Made by a program: the position numbers and the translations under genes. From Membranipora membranacea (Eukaryota > Bryozoa > Gymnolaemata > Cheilostomatida > Membraniporidae): a stretch of 64,000 nucleotides of DNA. Within the stretch, counting starts at the first letter, position 1; the number at the start of each line of letters is the position of its first letter. Positions 11,791 through 24,100 of the stretch are shown piece by piece. The stretch lies in contig OU612068.1 of the NCBI GenBank assembly GCA_914767715.1, forward strand, positions 25,050,001 through 25,114,000, in the 5' to 3' direction. Below the pieces are notes generated by a model that searched no databases, was not told the origin of the DNA, and worked only from the letters and a program-made list of their open reading frames with translations.

Positions 11791-11796
11791 TTTATT
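11791..11796 (-). terminator. Candidate poly(A) signal of the receptor kinase gene
   Basis: TTTATT on the plus strand reads AATAAA on the minus strand, about 306 bases after the receptor-kinase stop. Candidate only. Confidence 0.35.
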
Positions 11797-12101
11797 TACT
11801 TATTTACATTGCAGATTATGGTCAGCTGGTGAGTGAAGGGTAAGCTGTGACATTACGTAGGACTAACTGACTAGGATTTACATGACACAGTATGTTTGGA
11901 TAGCATATCTGGCAGCTATGGTGAGTTAATAATTATAAAGATATTAAACGATGAATAAATGCTTATGGATAACTTGTTGATAACTTATAGCGTAAGATCG
12001 AAATACCCGTTAGAGTGAACATGTCACAAATGCTCACTTATTGTGTCTAGTTGACACCACAACCTTTGTGACATACAATGTCAGATAACTGTCACATTGT
12101 G

Positions 12102-15100
12102 TCACACAATTGTCTCATCAGTTTGCTGCACCATTGGCAGATATGAAGCTGCCTTGTCATCATCCAGGTCCACACAACTCCTCGTAGTGAGTAAGTAGTC
12201 GTTCTCTGTGCTCATTCTGTTACACTCTGATCCACTGCCACCACTAGTACAGGCTATGGGTGCTATGGGTATATTAGGACGATCATGGCAACATTGCGTC
12301 GGTCTGACTTCGTAACAGAAAGCATCATCACCTGCATATCTACAATAATAATCCAGTATTTATTGTATGTTCAGCACACACACTCAAAAGGTGTGTGCAG
12401 ACAGTTTGTCATTGACTTCCGTTTTAAATTTATGTAGTAAAAAATATAGCTGAACAAAATTCTAAATACTTGGCAGCACACTAGTGATATTCAGAGAAGG
12501 ACGACAATGCTTTAGCTACTAAATACATGTTGTTTTCTCCTCTCTATGTTGTTAAAAGATTCTATTTTATATTAGTTGCTAAGAATACTGACCTGACAAC
12601 GTCTAGAGGGAAATGGAAGGAAGTAGGTCCTGCGCTGTGACTAGGAGATGGCATAGACATGGGTGTGTTAGGGGACGGGTGACTAGCCCCCATGTTTAGT
12701 AGAGTATGTAAGTCAACGTTTGAATGCGTGGATCTACGTCTAGGTGCTGATTGAGAACGCCTATATGACACCTCTGAATGATTTCTATGCCGAGAGAATG
12801 TCGATGTTCCCGCTAAAAATAGATATATATAAATGAGAATACATTGAGAAACTGTACAAACATGGGAAGTTATGTAATATATATATATATATATAATATT
12901 TAATACTTTTATTGTCAGCAACAATTCATCATTTTTGTTTCATGGCTGTTTTATAAGATTACCATGGGAGTCAGCCCCACTGAGCCCAATGAGCTTGATC
13001 TCAAGTAATTGAATCACCCATTGTCATTCACCAAGTCTTCCAGGACAAATGATGTGACACTCAACCAACATTAACCCAATAATCCAACAAAGGTCAATTC
13101 TAGGATATATGGATGGGATGGTTGGAGACAAACCATTAACACTGAAAACTAGAACACTGGTCACTCATCATTCCAAATCATAATGCAAGATAGAGGACCT
13201 TGTGGGCAGGGTAATAGTGTCGGAATAGAATGAGTTTGGTCCGTTTGCCAGCATACTAGCTGCTCGCCTTCCAATGGTCACACCGCAGGCAAAAATGTTC
13301 TTTGCCTGCGGCGTGACCAGTGGAGGGGGAGCAACTCCGAATAAAGGCAAACAGAGCAAACAAGGTCTAGTGTTGGATGAATAGAGATAAGAGACAGTAT
13401 AGTAAATTCTAGTGACTCTACTATTCTAGTGTCTAAATGTGATGCCATGCAGTAACAAGTGCTCATTTCAAATCACTGTGTGAATGACATTCCCTGGCAT
13501 AAACCATTCTGATGGTCCAATTGTTACAATTGAGCATGCTTTTGAGGCTAACATTTACAATTTTAAGTTTGTGCCAGAGTTAGATAGAGAGTGTTGTGGT
13601 GAAAATTCCATATAATCTACCGGCTTACACTGTATAGAGAGTTTTTTAACTGACGACACTCCAATATCTACAATATTAATGTTATTGATACGTGGCAGAC
13701 CTGCTAACACCAAATTAAACACAAAACCAGGAGAGAAGTGTTCAAAAATGTTTCACTCCAGTTTTCTAGAGATTTTGAGCAGAAATAGCGATTTTATCAC
13801 ACTCAGCTTATTATTAAATCTGTTGCTCTAACATTCTACAAATATCTACTTTGTTTGGCCTTAGATTGAGTATACCAATAACGAGAGCAATTATACTAAA
13901 TAAGATGAACTTACTATCAACAGATATAATGGAAGAGGACTGTCGTAGCATAGGTTTCTTGAATATTCCGCTGGACTTGAGCGGAGCAGGTGACATGTCC
14001 ACCTCTGTGGACTCCTCACAGTTATTGATCTGGGCTAACGCTGGACAGGCCAGTACTGGCTGTATGATATTGTCACTACGAGTAAGTAATCCATAGATAT
14101 CTATTGAGCTGGGTCTCTTCTGAGGATCAGCTTTCCAACAGTCTAACATTAGGGATTTCCTGCAAGGATGAATCGTTTGAAAAACATCATAATGCATAAT
14201 CATAAGCATATACATAGTATTTCGTTCAACAGACGGAAAAAAATGTCTGCTGCGTAGTGATAAGAACGAATCACTGGCCTTTGGGATTCAAATTTGACAT
14301 TTTTAAAAGGCAAGAGAAATCGTAGCACAAACTCACAGTTCATCCGTGCATTCCTCAGGCAGGGTAAGAGTATCTCCTGATTTGATAGACTCAAACACCT
14401 CAGCATTAGTCAGCATATTATAGGGAATCTGACCGAATGTTATTATCTCATATATCAGAATGCCGAAGCTCCATATATCAGTTTTATATGTGAAGATACC
14501 ATCAACAAAACTCTCAGGAGCCATCCAACGCACCGGCAATTTACCTGAAAATATAAATGTGAATACTGAATACAATGTGACTTCATATAGAATTTTTATT
14601 AATTTGATTTGTTCAGAATGAGGCCAACACAATTATCTTCTACAAAATGGTTGAACCAAGTGTGAGCAACAGGGGTGACAACTCGAAGTGAAGGCAACTC
14701 TTAACACAAAGTTAGGACTAAAACTAGTTAGTGCAAATATTAGCTACCTCTGATGCTATCTATAGATACTACAGGGTCCAAATGTAATACCAGCTCACCT
14801 CTGCGAGTGAATAGATAGCACCCATCATCATAAACACGCCTCGCCATACCAAAATCCCCAATCTTCACAGTACGACTAGAGGAAACAAGGCAGTTTCTGC
14901 AGGCTATGTCCCTGTGTATATACTCTCTAGAGTGGAGAAAGTTCAGACCCTCTATGATATCTACAGCCATACGAGTTAGGCTGGAGGCTGATATCATATC
15001 AGTGTCGTTGTTGTCACTACATCCGACCAGCTCTCGACGTGACAATAGGTAGGTCTTTAAATCACCTGGAAAATATCAGATAAATTAGTATACAATCCTT

Positions 15101-18100
15101 ACATTCATACAACTGATGTGTATATTCATTAACTAAGACAAATTTGGCAAGCTGACCCATATATTGGGTCTCTGTACATCTTCAATAATCATAATTACGT
15201 ATAGCAATTGATGAAGATGTAGAAATAAAATAAAAAAACATTTAGTGAATTTTAAGTTGACAAGATGACAAAACATATATTCCAGTAGGATTTTCTCTTT
15301 GGAACAGGCGAAGTAAGCATATGAATTTTATAATGCCTAAGTAAATATGATAAAAGATACCAGGTTCTTTATACACTTTACATGAGGGGAAATACCACAG
15401 AGTTTACAGTATAGACGCTGTGGATATTTCTCTGGGGGGCTCTTACATAGTGCAGCATATTACCAACTAGACATGAGCTACTCCCTAACAAATGATATGA
15501 ATACAAAACATAAAATCCTACATAACATACCATAAAGCATGAACTCCATGATAGCGTAGGCAGGTTCTCCCCGTGTTGTGACTCCCAGTAACTTGACTAT
15601 GTTTTTATGTTCGAATCGCTTCATAATGTCCGCCTCTCTCAAAAAGTCCAACTGTAATTATAATAGTTTGTGATGTATTGACTTGAGAATAAAAAAGCAA
15701 GCTTGTAATATAAGAGCGCCCTACGTTTTTCTTGTTGTCAAGTTTGGTTCGTTGATTTTTATTTTTAAAATGGGATAATTTAATCTTGGAGTTAAATCAA
15801 CTTTTTTTATAAAACATCCAGGAAGACATGATACTATCTGGGCTGGCTGGTATAAACTATAAGTGTCATAGCAATATAACCACACTAAAAGGATAGGTGG
15901 GTGTGGCCTTTTACATAGATGGTTAGTTGCAAGGAAATACCATGATGGAAAACTGTAGCTATTTACCTTCTCCTCACTATTGGAGCCTGGCCTTAGTGTC
16001 TTCACAGCGACTCCGGTCCATAAATGGTTGATGAATGCTTCCCCGCCATAGACTGTACCAAACGCTCCCTCTCCTAGCTTCCTATAATGTGAGAGAATAC
16101 AACCTACCTTATCAAGGATGTACAAATCAAAGTTACAGTCGCCGTTTTGTACAAGCTCAATTTAAGGATAGCCAACATTTTCTCACCCTCTTTGCTTTAT
16201 ATAAACTCCCACTAAAGCTAGCAAAAATTAAGTCTCCCTATGTAGCTTAACTAAAATCCAGTTAACATTTACATATTTATGGTAAAAATATTGAGATGTT
16301 ATGGTGCAAGTTTCTCCAAGTTTACTTTAGACTAGATTCAATTATTCAGATTAAACAGCAAGGTAACTCCTTGCCATGCCTCTCCGCTAATTCAGCTTCT
16401 CTCTAAACATGCTTCAACAACTCCCAATATTATTGAATGAAATTTATTACACGTCATAATTTGGCTATTACGTGACATTTGATGATGACAAATTATGGTA
16501 AATTCAAAAGTTACAGTCCTTTCTTTCCTAAGTAAGGTATAGGAAGCTGTAATTAGACACAGTAGCCTTACACTGGAACTTAATCATTATAATACACATT
16601 GAATGTTCATAGAAGTTTGTGATGGATTGAGAATGAAAAAGCGAACTTCCATAGTTTTATTTGCTGTCAAGTTTGATTTTTATTTTTACCTGTTGAGTAT
16701 TACATTGCTTCTGGGAATCTCCTTCTCGTCCAAGTTAAGCATCGGATAAAGTCTTTCTTCTCCTATTTTAGACACCATCTCAGCGGCAAGCCTGAAAAAT
16801 TTTAACAAATATAGAATCAAGCAGTCAATAGTCAATGTTTAAAGGAAGTCTTAAATAGTAAATGGGAAAAGTGCTAGGTTTGAGCGCAGGTGTACTGGTA
16901 TACACTGTATGTGCAGTACAACTTTTAAAACAGTATGCATGTTGAGATGAGCAAGGACAAGCACATTACCATGATGTGTTTTAACTGTTTTATCAATACT
17001 ATAAATTCACAATCAATTCATTAAAGTTTACAGCCAACACTTAAACTGGCCTGACACAGTTTTAATCGAAATCCAAACTTACTTGAACTTGCGTTTGGCC
17101 CTTCTCAGAGTTATCAGTGCACCGGCGATGATAAACAAGATGACGAATGTACAGGAGGGTATGACGACTATCATGAACGCGCTGGCACAACTTACATTCA
17201 GCGCTGTTCTGAGGTGTTCCCACTCACAGATTCCTGACAAATAGACAAACATATTGATTATTCTACTGTATGTCTAAGTACTTACAATGCTGCGTGTCAG
17301 GTAGATTTGAGCTTAATTATGTGTGTACCTAAAACATAACTAAGTGAGACTTCAATCTTGTCATCGTCAGATCATGGCAAAATGTTTACAGAAAAACATG
17401 GGATAAATCTGGGAGTTAGTTCAATTAAATACGTTCAACAGTGACTTATCAATATGTCCATCAATCGCTCTGAACAATGTTGTTCAGAGCGATTCAACTC
17501 CCTCAGCCGACAATTCTATGCTGAGGTGTTGGTGAACCTGCATAAGTCATGTCTTTTGATAACGATGATATATTACTGTACAAAACAAATCACTACAGAA
17601 GAACCATCATGCTTCTCTGCATTGTTTTTCACTCATAACTTCTGGGCTAATTGGTCAATAACCTTCTTACTTTCACATTATATCCATCAATGTCTCAAAT
17701 TACATATTGTAAAGTTTAGAGGATGGATGCGTATGAATTCCTGAGATATAGCTAGATAAAAAAGCTTCCCACGATTTTGTGTATTTGCTTGTTTTGATAA
17801 CTCCCTTCAGGTCACATGACTTGTCACAACGTAACGTTATTTTAGTATGATGAAAGTATTGGCTGTTGTGATAATAGCTTTCGCAGTAGCGATAAAGATA
17901 GCTTAGGAAACTTCATGAATTTCCATGTGCACCATCCATCTGTGTAGCACTATAGGAGCAGTACTTTAAGGTACACCTATGACATCTATAAAGCCTTACA
18001 CAATGAGGGAAAGCTCTTGGCATCATGAACTCAAAGGTGTGTTGGTCAGTTCCGTTGCGCATTATGACAAAACGCCATTCCAACTGTCCTGATATATGAC

Positions 18101-21100
18101 AGTAGCAGTTTTAACTAGTTAACATTGAACCATCCTCTAAAATCATTGAAATTAAGTCGCGTACAACAATGACCGTCCCGCTACCATATGTAACATTCAA
18201 TCGCAACAGCATCCCCAGGGTAACGCATTCTTAATGAACTTAGACTTAGTAACCAACAAGCCTACACTAGCCCATTCAAAAATTTCACATGCTTTAAGGC
18301 TGGTTCACATTGTCCCAGATGACACTGGGATGCCATTCCAGATGGTTATTCTAGATGGTCCCAGTCTTATGTTCACTTTATAAAATTTATCCCAGACTAG
18401 CAGTTAGGTTTTTGTCTGGGATGGTGCTGGGATGATGTTCACATTGTTTAGGATCGTCCCAGATCAACCCAGATGATCCCAGATGATCCAAATGTCTGGT
18501 TCACATAGCACCCAGATGTAAAATGAGTCTGGGTCCGTCTGGGACGGCATCGGTAAAGTTTGACGGTTACAAACTTTCCAGATGCTGTCCCAGACGGACC
18601 CAGACAGTCTGGGATTGTGTCATTTTCATCTTTACATTGACTAGGATGGTCGTCTGGAACAATGTGCACCAGCCATTAGTATATACACATACAGTAAGCT
18701 TAATCCGTGCGATGAAGGCTCCTCACCAACCCACTGGCTTTTTTGGTGTGAGCAAGAAAAGCAAAAATCCAGTGGTCAATGTGATTGAAGCTCACAGTTT
18801 CGGGAAGGTGTATTTATGCACAATATGTGCGACATATAATTAATGGGAACCCCAAATTGCCAGGTAGGGGTTGGGTTTGAATTACCTTGTGCTTCCACAT
18901 CTGTTCACGCAAAACAAAAAAAGGTTGTGCAGTTCAAACAAATAATTGACATTGGGGAGAAAAGTGCACAATGACTCAGGTTAATGATAAAAAATCAGCA
19001 TGTCCATCGAAACTCCTGGATCAAATATGATCCAATTTGCCTGCATTTGGCGTTTTGAGCCGCTGGCCACTCACCAGTAGAATGGGAACGACCAGAATGT
19101 GGGCAAATTGGATCAAACTTGATCAAGGAAATTCCGGCGAATTTCAAACGCACCAAAACTGATTCTGACATATCACTTGTACAGGGGGTAGGGGAGGCGA
19201 AGGTGTTATGCAATCAGGTTGACCACTTTGGTTAAAATTGGGTAGGAGGATGCATGCAAGCCCCATAATAAGAGCTCTAAAAAGTTTCAAACTAACAAAA
19301 ACAATATCAAAACTTAGATGGAACCAATTTGAGTGAATTTGGAGTTGCTCACCCTCGAGCTTGCAACCCAAAATGAAGGCAAATTGAATAGAAACAACTT
19401 TGTCTAATCAACGCTATAATGCTCGGTAGGGGTGGGTTAAATCATAAAATGGTTCAATGATAACTTACTTATTGCAGGAGGCTCAGTAATCTCGGGAATT
19501 TCACCCCATTCTATAGCGGATTTGTTCAGCCATAGCCCAGTTGTTGAAGACCAGTTCCCAAGAAATGTCTGCAGAGGATGGATAATAAGAAAATGAAGAT
19601 CCATATTACCAGTTTGAAGACAGGATAGGTTTTGACTGTGCTACCTTGCCGCTCGGAATCAATTACAAGTATCCAGTGATGGGGACAGGTATGATATCAC
19701 AGGTAGCTGGCTAGCTCTGAATTGTTAAATTATTGAAAATAAGAATTCGTACAGAAGGGTTATCACTAAGTTTGCGAATGTTTACATGATAAAAATATGA
19801 GTTCGCAAAGAACCATACAGCTGAGTAGGGAAGCTTACATGGACAAGGTATGCATCTTCCACACCAGATTTATTGTACTGTAATAATTCGATTATGCCCG
19901 ATCTGTCACCGTTAACAAATGATATTCTCCCAGATACGCCGGAAAAGTCTGTACGCTGAATTGCGTCAAGGTAACGTCTGTCCAAATAGAAAGTTTGCAT
20001 AAGTGTTGGTAACTATCCAAATCTCAATGTCAGGAGCATAAACATCATAATAATAATATTATTGACACATTTGCATTTTTGAGGTTCCAAGTTCCAGAAG
20101 AACAACATATTATCGGCAGCAAACCACTTAACACTTTTTCTGTTCAAGTTAACCTGGCCTTGCTCTTGCAAAACAGAATTGACGTAGTGTGTCTGAAATC
20201 ACTTTCATAATATACAGCCTGGCCAAGGTGGACAAATTATGTCGCTTGTAGACATATAAATAGGTATTTATTTGTGGTGTCGTTTTCTGATGAGCTTGAT
20301 GGCCGAATTTTCTGGGGAAATATTGTTTTGTACATTTTATGACAGGCAAGGAAATATGTAAATATATTTCTTGACACCAGGCCGATGTCACAGGAAAAAT
20401 GAGGCCTCATGGTTCGATATGGAATAGCATAATCCAAACTCTATGTTGAAATCTATACATAAACAATTGGTCACCTCCTAAACTGATAATCCACATCGTC
20501 TAATTGGTAGAGCAACAGCAACTCCAGAATATGTCAAGTCAATGGATCACAATTACTATGTTCCCATATGTCGATGTGACAGCAACTTGGGGGGCCAATC
20601 AATACATGGGAACAACATTCAGGTCGCATTGGTTCGTGTTTGTTTTTTTTTAATTTGGGAACCATGTTTCCATGGATCGGTAGCGTATATGAATGGATAG
20701 CGACAAAGACTAATTTGGGAGGCTGGGTTCAAATCCCGGAGGTAGATCTTTTCATCATCATAGACATTCGATTCGAGAGTGGACAACTCATTCGAAGCAT
20801 GGGATCATAGTGATTAATGCACCCATACTTACTCTGCCACGGTGTCGGAGTGTATATACTTGAGATATGCCGGATTTTCCTGGTATAAGTTCTGCAATGC
20901 TTTAGCAAATGTCCACACAGCGTCATATGTATAGGAGCCAAAGTCACTTGGGTATGACTGCAAAGAGAAAACATACGTACCAACATCTTAATGGGCTTTA
21001 AGTACCTTGGCTTGCATTCTTTCTACCTTTCTATTTCATTCTATTAATTTCTTCATTATCATCACTCAGGAATGATTGTTGTTTTTTAAACAATCTATTC

Positions 21101-24100
21101 TGGGCAAAAACAAACTGTACTATTAACATCATTATCATTAAAACCATTATTAAACATCAACAAGCCAGAACAAGTTTCTAGGAGTCCGACACACGTTAGC
21201 ATGGACCAAAATCGATCTAATACCATCGGATTACCTTTGGACCAGTGCTACTAAATCCAACCAGAAAATACTGCGTGCAGATGCAAGTTATTGGTATCAG
21301 TGTATTAATAATTTTTGCCTTCAGTTTCAATTTATTTGGCACAAGCATCATTCTAATAAATGAGTATTAGTAATGAGCAAATAACCAAGAGTTAATAAAC
21401 ACAAAGTTATTTCCTAGGGTTTGACTTTGGCTAGCGACTTTGACAATCGACATATTGGTACCTTGCATTTTTTATCTGTGTTCATCTGGACAATACAAAA
21501 AAAACTTATCCTTCCTTCACTGAGGTTTGCTATGGATTAAGAATGTTTGTACAACCCAAAAAGCCATCTAGACAGGAAGCGAAAAAATAAGGAGATTGGC
21601 TTTGATTTTAAATCGAGTGACACTTTTCCTGGGGGCACAGATTTTAGTTCTAGAGACAAACATAAGATTGGATCCTACATTTTTAGTATACATATGATCT
21701 TACCCGGTGACTGTCACAACGCTCCTTATACTTAGTACTAAACTGAGTGCCTGTCATTCCACCAACAGCTATTGTTCCTGTCTTGTCAATGTTAGAGTGA
21801 CTGAGAGTAAAGTAACCCCTCACAGCTAAAATAAACAAGCAGCAATGATGAGTGATCAGGGACTCTTTTATACCTAGCATTGAATTGATCAAATTTAAGT
21901 TAATACAATAAATGATATGATAATAATACAATTTAATCAAATACATCATTCAAATACAATAATTCAATACAAATTCATGCCTGCATGGGATACTAACTCC
22001 AAAACTAGTGGTTTGATTTTCAAGTTTTTTCGATCTAATTCAGACGCAAATTGTCCAAATATATTTGTTCTGAATTGGCAGAAAATTGGAGCTGTAAGCA
22101 GATTCAGTGTTAGAATTTAGGGGGTTGCAGGCAGATGGTGCCCCCCTTCCTATTTTGACTATATATCATAACCTGGGTTACTGCCAGCTGGTGAGTACAT
22201 CAATATGAGTTTTCCAAAATATGGCTCGAATTGATGCATTTTCATTTGTAATCACCACAGGGCTCTGGCGGCCCAGGCTCCGCCCCATACCCTGCCGGGG
22301 GACTAGTTGGCCCCCTGGACCCCTGGCCTGGTTGGCATCCCCCTATCTCATATTTTTCACTTCTAACTCTGTGCAGATTACATTGTGGACAAACAATTAC
22401 TCACCATCCGTCATCTCCTCCATAGTACAGTCAATCTTTAGTGTGTCGTCATAATACCAGTCCCACATGTAGGAGTCTGGTAAGAACCACTGGTAACCTT
22501 GTTTCATAGTCATTCCCTTCTTATAAGCCTGGCACATGATCAGTGGGGCAGTCCTCATAAATACATCCATTATTATTATATGTGAGTTGGTCTCTTTAAT
22601 CCTGTCCAGATACTACAAGATTGAAACACACAAAATACTCAGATGATGTTTGTCTACTTCACTGAATTACTTTTTGATCAGATTTTTGGCAGATTCTACA
22701 GATGGAATGTCACCAGATTTGAGCTGTCAGACGAGATCCTCTGTAATATTGGTGGCAAGAATGCAATGCAAAAGCGCACTATCACCTCAACCCAAGTTGA
22801 GTTAGTTTAGGTCTCTTGGGAATTGGTGTCCCTTGGGGGTCTCTCCTATACAGTCCAATTCATTCAGAACTTATCCCCTCTCATCCATCTGTTGGGTGGA
22901 TATTTTATATAGTGAAAAAGTATTACTATGAATCTATAAGAAAATTTCACGCTCTCTATCACATTGTACCCAGCAGTGGCCTATCAACAGTGAGCAAGTA
23001 TGAGTTTATCAATACTTGTTCCAAATGGAACTCAAGCTAACCTTTGAATAAGCCTCATTGAGATCTTCTGCTACTTGCTTCTCTAGATATTGTGGGCGTG
23101 GCAGGAGGATTTTAGCTGCCAGTTTTATGCCTTTCTCTTCAAACACCCTGCTCATGATGTCATGATATATGGCGTACTCTCCATGTTTATCATCAGTTAG
23201 CATCGAGACTTTGTTGTCTGTCCAGGCTAGCTCTTTAAATAGTGCCACATAAACCTCTCTATAAATATAAAAAACCAGTGAATTATCTAACATCACATTA
23301 TACAGAACATACCGATAAATTACAGATACACAAGATAATTACACATGAGAATGTGAGGAATTCGTCAAAATTGGGGCTTCATCTAACACTCATTATTGTA
23401 CTTGTGTTATTTTCAAGTGACTCTCGTTCTACATATTGTCATATTGGTCACAAAAATACAATATATGTAACAAGGTCTAGATTTTTTTTATCTGGCTAAT
23501 ATTCGACTTTTATCACTGACTAAATTTTACCCAATCCAAGCTAACTAAAAATAATTTTTTACACCTGAAGAGTTGCCTTATTTCTTGTGAAGAGGAGATA
23601 ATTCCTTGTTTCCACAATTTTCACACATTTCTTCTAACCATACTAATTTTTATCTTTCACCAGGTTTGTTTGGAGTGAATATTGAATATATAGTGATCGA
23701 GTGCAATTTTTGTGATGATGATATTAACATCATCTAAAAATTTTCCCCTTTAAAAGCTCGGCATAATGTGAAAATTTCTGCTGAAATTAAACATGGTGTG
23801 ATGCTTAGTGATTCAAATCCATAAATAAATACATAGTGGAAAGTGGCTATGGTGAAAAACACATAATTTCACACATATTTCTACATCAGCTTTGCCAATA
23901 TCAAATACTACTACAACAACAAACCTTGATAACGTACAATGAACTGCAATAATTATCTTCTTGAGACTTGGTAAACAATATTCTTCTCTCGTCAGCGTAC
24001 GATGCGATGTTATGTGTTTTTCAAGTTTGCATCTGTCTAAAGGGCTATTGATCTGAACGTTGCCTTTATTATTAATACCATAAGTCATCCAACCCTCTTA

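Larger units (their letters stand above)
8721..12101. other. Gene-free stretch between sulfotransferase and receptor kinase
   Basis: No exon could be supported on either strand. It holds a TA run near 8814-8830, a 58-bp tandem duplication at 10265-10381 and a 24-bp palindrome flanked by 12-bp direct repeats at 10869-10916. Its left end should include the sulfotransferase promoter; its right end should include the receptor-kinase 3' UTR. Confidence 0.6.

Noticed and set aside
22250-22345. GC-rich patch as a CpG island or promoter
   Set aside because: It is under 100 bases, lies inside a receptor-kinase intron and looks like a repeat fragment; no start site signal was seen.
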